64,000 bases of DNA from Microcella frigidaquae (GTDB lineage Bacteria; Actinomycetota; Actinomycetes; Actinomycetales; Microbacteriaceae). Below the pieces are notes generated by a model, which ran no database searches, was not told the DNA's origin, and was given only the letters and a program-made list of their open reading frames with translations. Shown one piece after another: positions 56,696-64,000 of this stretch; the stretch's first letter is position 1, and each line of letters starts with the position of its first letter. The stretch covers positions 1,364,001 through 1,428,000 of the forward strand of contig NZ_JACHBS010000001.1 of assembly GCF_014200395.1 (NCBI RefSeq), in the 5' to 3' direction. Position numbers and translations under genes: made by a program.

Positions 56696-58368
56696 GGCTC
56701 GACCCCCCTCGAGCTCGTGCGAGCGCCGTTGCTCGGCTGGTGGACGTGATGCGCGCGCGCCTGCTGCTGTTGCTGCTGCTGGTCGCGCCGCGGGTCGTCG
56801 TGCGGATTGTGGTCGGGAACGTGCGCCGCCGCATCCGTGATGATCGGGATCGACTGCGTGACGGTCGCCTGCTCGGCGACGAGGCCGGCGACGTCGTGGC
56901 TGTCGGCGACCATCGGCTGCTGGCCGACCACCCAGGTGTCTTTCGAGCCGCCGCCCTGGCTGGAGTTGACGACGAGCTGCCCCTCGGGCAGGGCGACACG
57001 GGTGAGCCCGCCGGGCAGCACCCACACCTCCCGGCCGTCGTTGACGGCGAAGGGTCGCAGATCGGCGTGCCGGGGTCGCATGCCCTCGTCGACGAGGGTC
57101 GGGATGGTCGAGAGCTGCACGACCGGCTGCGCGATCCATCCGCGCGGGTCGCGCTGCAGGCGCTCGCGCAGCTCGTCGAGCTCGGCGCGGCTCGCCGCCG
57201 GTCCCACGACGAGCCCCTTGCCCCCCGAGCCGTCGACGGGCTTCACAACGAGCTCATCGAGGCGGTCGAGCACCTCGGCGAGCGAGTCGGGCTCCTCCAG
57301 ACGCCAGGTGTCGACGTTGGGGATGATCGGCTCTTCGTGCAGGAAGTACCGCACGAGGTCGGGCAGGTAGGTGTAGACGAGCTTGTCGTCGGCCACGCCG
57401 TTGCCGACGGCGTTGGCAATCGTCACCGTGCCGAGGCGGGCCGCGAGCATGAGCCCCGGCGTGCCGAGCATCGAGTCGGCGCGGAAGGTCAGCGGGTCGA
57501 GGAACTCGTCATCGACGCGTCGGTAGATCACGTCGACGCGCTGGGGGCCCGCCGTCGTGCGCATGAACACGCGCCCGCCCGCGCAGAACAGATCGCGGCC
57601 CTCGACCAGCTCGACACCCATGAGCCGCGCGAGCAGGGTGTGCTCGAAGTAGGCCGAGTTGTAGACGCCCGGCGTGAGCACGACGATCGTCGGGTCGTCG
57701 ACGCCGGCGGGGGCGGATGCCCGCAGTGCGTCGAGCAACCGCGTCGGATAGTCGCCCACCGGGCGCACGCGCATCGCGACGAACAGCTCGGGCAGCGTCT
57801 GCGCCATCACCCGGCGGTTCGAGATCACGTAGCTGACGCCGCTCGGCACCCGCACGTTGTCCTCGAGCACGCGCCAGGTGCCGTGCTCGTCGCGGATCAG
57901 GTCGATGCCCGACACCTGGATGCGAACGCCGTTGGCGCTCTCGATGCCCGCCGCCGCGCGGTGGAAGTGCACCGAGCTGGAGATGAGCCGGGCGGGGATC
58001 ACCCCGTCGACGATGCAGCGCTGCGGCCCGTAGATGTCGGCGAGGAAGGCCTCGAGGGCGCGCACGCGCTGGGCGACCCCCGCCTCGAGGTGGCTCCACT
58101 CGGTGCGCTCGATGACGCGCGGCACGGCATCCAGCGGGAACGGACGCTCCTCGCCGGCGAAGTCGAAGGTGACGCCCTGCGCCAGGTAGCTGGAGGCGAG
58201 GGCCTCGGTGCGGCCGCGCAGCTCCTCCTGCGACAACTGCGCGAGGGCGGCGTGGATCTGCCGGTAGGGCAGCCGCACGGTCGAGTCGGGCGCGAACATC
58301 TCGTCGAAGGCGACGGCCGACCCGGAACGGGCGGCGGACGCCGCGTACCCGTCGAAGAGGTCGGCCAT
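56689..58368 (-). CDS. Circularly permuted type 2 ATP-grasp protein
   Basis: 559 residues. ATP-grasp of the circularly permuted type that forms amide bonds between a carboxylate and an amine. Visible parts are LPYRQIHAALAQLSQEEL, GIDLIRDEHGTWRVLEDNVR, TPGVYNSAYFEHTLLA, the nucleotide-binding VVKPVDGSGGKGLVVGP and WIAQPVVQLSTIPT. The last 60 residues are low-complexity, including seven Gln in a row, and look like a dispensable tail. TAGGCT (58375-58380) lies 6 nt before the ATG. First gene of the trio. Confidence 0.93.
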   Translation of the reverse strand: MADLFDGYAASAARSGSAVAFDEMFAPDSTVRLPYRQIHAALAQLSQEELRGRTEALASSYLAQGVTFDFAGEERPFPLDAVPRVIERTEWSHLEAGVAQRVRALEAFLADIYGPQRCIVDGVIPARLISSSVHFHRAAAGIESANGVRIQVSGIDLIRDEHGTWRVLEDNVRVPSGVSYVISNRRVMAQTLPELFVAMRVRPVGDYPTRLLDALRASAPAGVDDPTIVVLTPGVYNSAYFEHTLLARLMGVELVEGRDLFCAGGRVFMRTTAGPQRVDVIYRRVDDEFLDPLTFRADSMLGTPGLMLAARLGTVTIANAVGNGVADDKLVYTYLPDLVRYFLHEEPIIPNVDTWRLEEPDSLAEVLDRLDELVVKPVDGSGGKGLVVGPAASRAELDELRERLQRDPRGWIAQPVVQLSTIPTLVDEGMRPRHADLRPFAVNDGREVWVLPGGLTRVALPEGQLVVNSSQGGGSKDTWVVGQQPMVADSHDVAGLVAEQATVTQSIPIITDAAAHVPDHNPHDDPRRDQQQQQQQARAHHVHQPSNGARTSSRGVEPC

Positions 58369-58415
58369 GCGCCGAGCCTAGCCCCGGCGTGTTGCGGCGA
58401 TGTTTCCGCGGATGC

Positions 58416-59453
58416 TCACCCCGGGCCGCCCGCCAGCTGCGCCTCGAGCCGCTCGACGTCGGCGCGCTCCCCCAGCTGGGTGCCCGGCATGGCCGCGGTC
58501 GCGGCACCCGCCGCCACCCCCGCCCGGGCGGCGGCGGCGAGGTCGTGACCCTGCGCGAGGCGCAGCACCATCGCCCCGAGGAAGGAGTCGCCCGCGCCGA
58601 CGGTCGACCGCACCGACACGTCGGGGGCTGCCAGGCGCAGCACTCCCTCGGCGGTGACGACGGCAGCGCCCTGCGCGCCGAGGGTGAGTGCCACGACCTC
58701 GACGCCCCGGCTCACGATGAGCTGCCGCGCGATGGCGACGAGCTGGTCGACCTCGACCTGCTCGGTCGCGATGCCGCGCGGGGCGAGCCCGAGGGCCGCG
58801 GCGAGTTCGCGCAGCTCGCGCCCGGAGGGCTTGATGACGTGGGGCGCCGCCTCGACGGCGGCGGCGAGCGCCGCACCCGATGCGTCGACGACGACGCGGG
58901 TGCCGTGCTCGCGGACGCGCCGCACCGCACGGGCGTAGAAGTCGTCGGGGGCGCCGGGCGGCAGGGAGCCGCTGAGCACGGCGTAGTCGGTGCCGGGGTG
59001 CAGGGCGCCCCCGAGGGTGTCGAGGCAGAGCATCCCTTCGTCGATGCTCAGGGTGGGGCCCTGCAGCACGAACCGGAACTGCGAGCCGGTGGCGGTCTCG
59101 TCGATGGTGATGTTCTGCCGGGTGGCGCCGGCGATGGGGATGAGCTCGGTGGCGAGAGCGCCGTCACCGGGCAGAGCGGCGAGCGCGGCGGACTCTGCGG
59201 CGAGCAGGTCGCGGTACGCGCCGCCCGTCGCACCGCCGACGGTGACGAGCGCGGTCGAGATTCCGCCGAGGCGGGCGATGACGCGGCTGACGTTGACCCC
59301 GCCGCCGCCGGCCTCCACGACGCTGGGGCCGCAGCGCAGCTTGTGCTCCGGCTCGAGGCGCTCGGTCGAGGTGCTGAGGTCGAGCGCCGGGTTGACCGTG
59401 AGGGTGAGGATCGGGGCGGGTGTGGATGCGGGAGTGCCGGGGGTCGCGTCCAT
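58416..59453 (-). CDS. PfkB-type 6-phosphofructokinase/hexose kinase
   Basis: 345 residues. The layout resembles the minor E. coli 6-phosphofructokinase: LTLTVNPALDLS, LEPEHKLRC, EAGGGGVNVSRVIARLGG, GGATGGAYRDLL, TRQNITIDE, LSGSLPPGAPDDFY and STVGAGDSFLGAMVL with the catalytic Asp. A 1-phosphofructokinase or tagatose-6-phosphate kinase role cannot be excluded. TAGCCT (59460-59465) lies 6 nt before the ATG. Confidence 0.88.
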   Translation of the reverse strand: MDATPGTPASTPAPILTLTVNPALDLSTSTERLEPEHKLRCGPSVVEAGGGGVNVSRVIARLGGISTALVTVGGATGGAYRDLLAAESAALAALPGDGALATELIPIAGATRQNITIDETATGSQFRFVLQGPTLSIDEGMLCLDTLGGALHPGTDYAVLSGSLPPGAPDDFYARAVRRVREHGTRVVVDASGAALAAAVEAAPHVIKPSGRELRELAAALGLAPRGIATEQVEVDQLVAIARQLIVSRGVEVVALTLGAQGAAVVTAEGVLRLAAPDVSVRSTVGAGDSFLGAMVLRLAQGHDLAAAARAGVAAGAATAAMPGTQLGERADVERLEAQLAGGPG

Positions 59454-59462
59454 CGCCCCAGG

Positions 59463-60305
59463 CTAGACCGGCACCCCGCGCGAGGCGAGGTCGCCGAGCA
59501 GCGCCTCGCGGAGCTCGTCATCGACCGCCTCGGTCATCGCACCGATCGCGTCGCGCGCGGACTCGGCCCGGGTCGAGCCGATCACCGGCCAGTAGCCGGG
59601 CAGCACCGCGAGCACCGCGGCAAGGGTCAGACGGTGCACCGAGGTTCCGCGCTCCGTGGCGAGGGCGGCAACGTGCGGCACGCGCGTCGCCAGCGGAGCG
59701 GCCCGGGGACCGCCGAAGGGTGCGTAGCCGAAGAAGTCGAGCCCCGCCTCGCGGCAGCGGTGGTACTCGGCGAAGCTGTCGACCCCGAGCCCGAGGCGGT
59801 TCTGCACCGCGTCGATCGGGGCGACCGCGAGAGCGCGGTCGATGAGGTCGGCGGAGGCGTTCGAGAGCCCGACCGCGCGGGCGAGACCCTCCTCGCGGAG
59901 GGCGGCGAGCGCCGCCACCGACTCCTCGAGGTCGTCGACGCGGTCGGCGCGGTGCAGCAGCAGGAGGTCGAGAGGGCGGCCGAGCAGCTCGACGCTGCGT
60001 GCGGCATCGGCCCTCAGGCGCTCGGCGCTCCCGTCGGAGTTCCAGGCGTTGGCCGCGGCTCGGTAGTGGCCCGCCTTGGTGATGATCGGCAGGCCCGGGC
60101 GGAGCGCGCGACCCTCGGCGGCGAGACGCTCGCCGACGCCGTCGTCATCGAGCCGCGCGTACGCCCGTGCGGTGTCGAGGGCGAGCACGCCAGCGTCGAC
60201 GGCCGCGGCGATGACCTCACGGGCGTTGTCGTCAGTCGCGCCCTCGTTGAGGACGAGGGCGGCGATGCCGAGCACCACGCCGGAGCGGTCGAGCACGCGG
60301 GTCAC
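59463..60305 (-). CDS. Aldo/keto reductase family protein
   Basis: 280 residues. TIM-barrel AKR with LDTARAYARLDDDGVGERL (Asp-Tyr of the tetrad), ITKAGHY (Lys), DLLLLHRAD (His), AVGLSNASADLI and VIGSTRAES (NADP-binding). Start GTG 60305 has TACGCT (60312-60317) 6 nt upstream. It ends 9 bp before the PfkB kinase gene start on the same strand. The substrate, perhaps a sugar aldehyde, is a guess. Confidence 0.85.
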   Translation of the reverse strand: MTRVLDRSGVVLGIAALVLNEGATDDNAREVIAAAVDAGVLALDTARAYARLDDDGVGERLAAEGRALRPGLPIITKAGHYRAAANAWNSDGSAERLRADAARSVELLGRPLDLLLLHRADRVDDLEESVAALAALREEGLARAVGLSNASADLIDRALAVAPIDAVQNRLGLGVDSFAEYHRCREAGLDFFGYAPFGGPRAAPLATRVPHVAALATERGTSVHRLTLAAVLAVLPGYWPVIGSTRAESARDAIGAMTEAVDDELREALLGDLASRGVPV

Positions 60306-60452
60306 ATATCGAGCGTAGGGGTTGCAGCGCACCCGTGGCAGACCCCGCGAGCGGGTTCGCCGGCGCGCTCTCGGGCGGGCGTAGGCTGGAGACCGGCCGA
60401 GCCCCGGCCCCGCATCCGTCGCCCCGTCTGGCGACCCCGCACCGAAAGCACC

Positions 60453-61799
60453 GTGCCCGACCCTCTCGCTCCCGCCTTCCCGCCCACCGAGCCGATTCCG
60501 GTGCACCGCGGCAGCACGAGCCTGCGCGACTCGTTCGCCTCGCTGCAGATCCGCAACTACCGGCGCTTCCAGGGCTCGCAGCTGCTCGCCCACACCGCCG
60601 GGTGGATGCAGCGCATCGCCACCGACTGGCTCGTGCTCGAGCTGACCGGCAACATCGCCGCGGTCGGGGTGACGATCTTCCTGCAATGGGGCCCGATGCT
60701 GCTGCTGGGCCCGTACGGCGGCGTGATCGCCGACCGCTTCTCGAAACGCCGGCTGCTCATCGGCGTCTACACCGCGTTCGGACTGCTGAGCGCTCTGCTC
60801 GCGACGCTCGCCCTCACCGGCGTGGTCGAACTGTGGCACGTGTACGCGATCTCGGTCGTCATCGGCTGCGTGTTCGTGGTCGAGAGCCCGGCGCGCGTCG
60901 TGCTCGTGACCGAGATGGTCGAGCCGCGCCTGCTGCAGAACGCCATCAGCCTCAACGCCTCGGTCTTCCACTTCGGCGGATTCATCGGCCCCGCGGTCGC
61001 CGGCCTCATCATCGCGGCCGCCGGCTCGGGCTGGGCCATCGCCGTCAACGCCGTCGCGGCGCTCGTCGTCGTCATCACACTCGCCACCCTGCGCAGCGAT
61101 GAGCTGCGCATCATCCCCGTGCAGCCGCGGCAGAGCGGGCAGATCCGGCAGGCACTGCAGTACGTGCGGTCGAAGCCGACCATCTTCTGGCCGATGATCC
61201 TGCTGATGTTCGTCGCCGTCTTCGGCATGTCGTTGCCGGTGATCCTCACCGGTGTCGCCGACGAGGTCTACGACTCCGGGTCGACCGGCTACGGGCTCTA
61301 CACCTCGCTCGTCGCGATCGGCGCCCTCACCGGCGCGCTGCTCTCGACCCGGATGCGCACCCTCCGCCTGCGCACCATCATCATCGCCGCGCTCGTGTAC
61401 GGAACCCTGCAGGCCCTCGCCGGTCTCGCTCCCGTGTACGGCCTGTTCTTGCCGCTGCTGATCGGCATCGGCATCGCGCGGCTCATCTACGCGATCATGG
61501 CCGACTCGCTCGTGCAGCTCAGCTGCAACCCGGGCATCCGGGGCCGCGTCATGTCGTTCTACGTGATCATCATGGTCGGCGGGCAGGCGATCGGCGGGCC
61601 GCTCATGGGCGGGCTCGCCGAGTGGCTCGGGCCGCAGACGGCGCTCATCATCTCGGGCGCCGTGCCCGCCGCGGCCGCGATCGTCATCGGAGTGCTCATC
61701 GCGCGCTCGGGCGCTCTGCGGCTGCAGGTGCGCCTGAAGCGGGGCGAGTCGATCGTCGCGATCGTCGGCCGCTCGCAGATCACGCCGCCGGAGCGGTAG
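60453..61799 (+). CDS. MFS transporter (DHA3-like)
   Basis: 448 residues from GTG 60453. About twelve helices, with QIRNYRRFQGSQLLAHTAGW at the start, GGVIADRFSKRRLLIGVY in loop 2-3 and VVESPARVVLVTEMV. The overall pattern parallels the transporter at 53255-54625. No regulator is adjacent. Substrate unknown. Confidence 0.88.
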   Translation: MPDPLAPAFPPTEPIPVHRGSTSLRDSFASLQIRNYRRFQGSQLLAHTAGWMQRIATDWLVLELTGNIAAVGVTIFLQWGPMLLLGPYGGVIADRFSKRRLLIGVYTAFGLLSALLATLALTGVVELWHVYAISVVIGCVFVVESPARVVLVTEMVEPRLLQNAISLNASVFHFGGFIGPAVAGLIIAAAGSGWAIAVNAVAALVVVITLATLRSDELRIIPVQPRQSGQIRQALQYVRSKPTIFWPMILLMFVAVFGMSLPVILTGVADEVYDSGSTGYGLYTSLVAIGALTGALLSTRMRTLRLRTIIIAALVYGTLQALAGLAPVYGLFLPLLIGIGIARLIYAIMADSLVQLSCNPGIRGRVMSFYVIIMVGGQAIGGPLMGGLAEWLGPQTALIISGAVPAAAAIVIGVLIARSGALRLQVRLKRGESIVAIVGRSQITPPER

Positions 61800-61823
61800 C
61801 GGGCATCGGCGGCGCGGTTCGGA

Positions 61824-62711
61824 TCAGCGCGGGGCGATGACCGTCTGCCGCTGCGCGCCGAGACCCTCGATGCCGAGCTCCATCACGTCGCCCACCTGCA
61901 GATAGGTCGGCGGCGTCATGCCCAGGCCCACGCCGGGCGGGGTGCCGGTGTTGATGAGGTCACCCGGTTCGAGCACGAGGAACTGGCTCAGGTAGTGCAC
62001 GATCACGAACGGGTCGAAGATCATCGTCGCGGTCGAGCCGGTCTGACGGCGCTGCCCGTTGACGTCGAGCCACATGCCGAGGTCCATCACGTCGTCGAGC
62101 TCGTCGGGAGTCGCGAGCCACGGCCCGGCCGGGTTGAACGTCTCGGCCGACTTGCCCTTCGCCCACTGTCCTCCACGCTCGATCTGGAAGGCCCGCTCGC
62201 TCACGTCGTTGACGACGAGATAGCCAGCGATGTGGTCCTTCGCCTGCTCGGGGCTGTCGAGGTAGCTCGTGCGCGCCCCGATGACGATGCCGAGCTCGAC
62301 CTCCCAGTCGAGCTTGGTCGCCCCACGCGGCATACGGACGTCGTCGTCCGGCCCCACGAGGGTGTTCGGGCTCTTGGTGAAGAGAATCGGCTCCTCGGGC
62401 ACCGGCATGCCCGACTCCGCCGCGTGGTCCGAGTAGTTCAGCCCGATGCAGAGGATCTGATGCGGGCGCGCGATCGGGGCGCCGATGCGCTCGCGCGTTC
62501 CGTCCGGCGCGACGAACGGATGGACGGCGCCGGCCGCGACGCGCTCCGCCACGACCTGCTCGAGACCGAGCATCCCGCCCCCGGTGCTCGCGGCGCCGAA
62601 GAAGCGCTCGTCGAAGTCGGGCGTGACATCGGAGACGTCGACGTAGTGGGTCTCGTCGACGCGCACGACAGGCTTCTCGTGGCCCGCCGGGCCGAGGCGC
62701 ATGAGCTTCAT
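61824..62711 (-). CDS. Fumarylacetoacetate hydrolase (FAH) family protein
   Basis: 295 residues. FAH core: ILCIGLNYSDHAAESGMPVP, ILFTKSPNTLVGPDDD, the metal site KLDWEVELGIVIG, GYLVVNDVSERAFQ and DLINTGTPPGVGLGM. Such enzymes hydrolyse or decarboxylate acylpyruvates or 2-keto-3-deoxy sugar acids. With the SDR gene upstream on the same strand, the pair resembles the L-fuconate/rhamnonate type sugar-acid routes, where an SDR oxidises the 2-keto-3-deoxy acid and an FAH cleaves it. Pathway is an inference. Confidence 0.9.
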   Translation of the reverse strand: MKLMRLGPAGHEKPVVRVDETHYVDVSDVTPDFDERFFGAASTGGGMLGLEQVVAERVAAGAVHPFVAPDGTRERIGAPIARPHQILCIGLNYSDHAAESGMPVPEEPILFTKSPNTLVGPDDDVRMPRGATKLDWEVELGIVIGARTSYLDSPEQAKDHIAGYLVVNDVSERAFQIERGGQWAKGKSAETFNPAGPWLATPDELDDVMDLGMWLDVNGQRRQTGSTATMIFDPFVIVHYLSQFLVLEPGDLINTGTPPGVGLGMTPPTYLQVGDVMELGIEGLGAQRQTVIAPR

Positions 62712-62755
62712 CGCAGTTCCTTGGATTCGGGAGTCTCCCGGTGGAGACCCGTCGA

Positions 62756-63457
62756 CTAGTAGGTGGCGCGGCCGCCGCTGAGGTCGTAGACAGCGCCGGT
62801 CGAGAAGCTGACGCGGTCGGAGGTGAGGAAGGCGACGAGCTCGGCGAACTCCTCGGGCCGGCCGACGCGCTTCATGGGGATCAGGTCGGTGATGTACTGC
62901 AGCACGGCCGGATCGGTCTTGGCGTTGAGAGGAGTCGCCAGCACGGCCGGCGCGATGACGTTGACGAGCACACCGGTCTGAGCGAGCTCTTTGCCGATCG
63001 ACTTGGTGAGTGCGATGACCGCGCCCTTGGTGGCCGAGTAGGCGGCGAGGTTCGGGTTGCCGTCCTTGCCCGCCATCGACGCGACGGTGACGATCCGGCC
63101 CCAGCCCTTCGCGACCATGCCCGGGGCGAAGGCGCGGATGCTCGCCACCGTTCCCATGACGTTCACGTCGATCGTGCGGCGCCACTCGTCGGCCGTGGTC
63201 TCGAGCAGCGGCCTGTTGGGCCCCACGATGCCGGCGCAGGTGACGAGGATGTCGACGGGCCCGACCCGCTCGGCAACGGCAGCGACCGCCGCGTCGTCGC
63301 TGATGTCGAGCTGATGGTGGTCGGCGGCGTGCGGATCGCCCTCGCTCGCGGCGGCGAGGTCGAGCGTGTGGACGCGGATGCCGTCGGCGCGCAGCCGCTC
63401 GGCCGTCGCGGCACCGAGGCCGCTCAGTCCTCCGGTGACGATCGCGGTGCGGGTCAT
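62756..63457 (-). CDS. SDR-family NAD(P)-dependent oxidoreductase
   Basis: 233 residues. TGGLSGLGAATAERL (cofactor loop), DILVTCAGIVGPN, VASMAGKDGNPNLAAYSATKGAV (Ser-Tyr-Lys active site) and VYDLSGGRATY at the C-terminus. The latter ending is common in SDRs of sugar-acid catabolism. A strong TATGAT -10 (63465-63470) lies 7 nt before the ATG. First gene of the pair with the FAH enzyme, 44 bp apart. Confidence 0.92.
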   Translation of the reverse strand: MTRTAIVTGGLSGLGAATAERLRADGIRVHTLDLAAASEGDPHAADHHQLDISDDAAVAAVAERVGPVDILVTCAGIVGPNRPLLETTADEWRRTIDVNVMGTVASIRAFAPGMVAKGWGRIVTVASMAGKDGNPNLAAYSATKGAVIALTKSIGKELAQTGVLVNVIAPAVLATPLNAKTDPAVLQYITDLIPMKRVGRPEEFAELVAFLTSDRVSFSTGAVYDLSGGRATY

Positions 63458-63515
63458 GCGTTAGATCATACCTATTGCGGGCATCCGGGGCGGGTGCGGG
63501 TCGTAGTCTCATCCC

Positions 63516-64000
63516 ATGGAGTACTGCGTCTTCACCGAGCCCCAGCAGGGCGCCAGCTACGACACGATCGTCGCGCACGCGCAGCGGGCTGAAGCGCTCG
63601 GCTTCCACGGCTGGTTTCGCAGCGACCACTACCTCGTGATGGGTGACGACGACGGCCTGCCCGGACCGACCGACGCCTGGACCACTCTGGCCGGGCTCGC
63701 TCGCGAGACGTCGACGATCCGCCTCGGCACGCTCGTCAGCTCGGCGACGCACCGGCACCCCGGCATCCTCGCCGTGCAGGTCGCGCAGGTCGACCAGATG
63801 TCGCACGGGCGCATCGAGTTCGGCCTCGGAACCGGCTGGTACGAGCGCGAGCACGAGGCCTTCGGTATCCCCTTCCCCGACAAGAGGTTCGGGATGCTCG
63901 AGGAGCAGCTCGCCATCGTGACCGGCTACTGGGCCACCCCCGACGGCGCCACCTTCTCGTTCGAGGGCGACCACTACACGCTCGTCGATGTGCCCGCCCT
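63516..64000 (+). CDS. LLM class F420-dependent oxidoreductase (3' truncated by window)
   Basis: 161 codons are visible from ATG 63516, with TAGTCT (63504-63509) 6 nt upstream. EYCVFTEPQQGASYDTIV, GFHGWFRSDHYLVM, TIRLGTLVSSATHRHPGILA and GRIEFGLGTGWYEREH are typical of luciferase-like monooxygenases that use reduced F420 or flavin. The gene runs off the right edge. It is divergent from the SDR gene with a 58-bp gap. Confidence 0.88.
   Translation, partial: MEYCVFTEPQQGASYDTIVAHAQRAEALGFHGWFRSDHYLVMGDDDGLPGPTDAWTTLAGLARETSTIRLGTLVSSATHRHPGILAVQVAQVDQMSHGRIEFGLGTGWYEREHEAFGIPFPDKRFGMLEEQLAIVTGYWATPDGATFSFEGDHYTLVDVPA

Noticed and set aside
56755..56790. CTG-rich tract as a regulatory repeat
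   Set aside because: It is simply the codons for the poly-Gln run in the ATP-grasp protein tail.

Overview
The window is high-GC DNA, dense in genes with many 4-bp ATGA/GTGA overlaps. It looks like a chromosome segment of an actinomycete of the family Microbacteriaceae (order Micrococcales). Supporting signs are LAxTG-type sortase signals, F420-type oxidoreductases, a CebR-like sugar regulon, a DUF5979 surface protein, and many start codons sitting 6-7 nt downstream of a TAnnnT -10 hexamer (leaderless transcription). The genus cannot be fixed from sequence alone.

Layout. 1-2882: 3' part of a large repetitive wall-anchored surface protein. 2883-5405: an IS110-family element next to an IS481-family element. 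5418-11807: DEAD-box RNA helicase, small conserved genes, SprT-like protease, spermidine-synthase-like protein and two truncated hemoglobins. 11836-16533: a large ATP-dependent LuxR-type regulator divergent from a second sortase-anchored surface protein whose C-terminus is shifted out of frame by a G7 run. 16565-24183: rpoB-rpoC. 24182-25674: a second, inverted, apparently identical IS110 copy inserted exactly at the rpoC stop codon. 25689-30457: photolyase, secreted protein, EamA exporter and the pseudouridine-degradation pair psuG-psuK. 30545-34509: tRNA-Arg, two tRNA-Ser genes, an LCP protein, a HAD phosphatase and serS. 34616-40829: lipid kinase, pheA, phosphoglucomutase, MalY-type aminotransferase and a VanY-type carboxypeptidase. 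40908-46679: a complete beta-glucoside uptake and hydrolysis operon (binding protein, two permeases, GH1 enzyme, LacI regulator) with two perfect operator palindromes. 46716-54889: small proteins, a sulfurtransferase-lplA-FecCD permease-ATPase operon, cupin, lipase and a MarR-MFS pair. 54924-58368: the ATP-grasp/alpha-E/transglutaminase trio. 58416-64000: PfkB kinase, aldo/keto reductase, MFS transporter, FAH-family hydrolase, SDR and a truncated LLM oxidoreductase.

The most interesting structure is the IS pair. The two IS110 copies carry identical non-coding ends, lie in opposite orientation and bracket 19.8 kb including rpoBC. They sit at targets sharing the 10-mer CTACAGCTAG around a CT core, which fits RNA-guided IS110 targeting. 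One copy appears to have inserted at the junction between the IS481 end and its 6-bp target duplication. The other changed the rpoC stop codon and now supplies a terminator-like hairpin. No CRISPR array, prophage or rRNA operon was seen.
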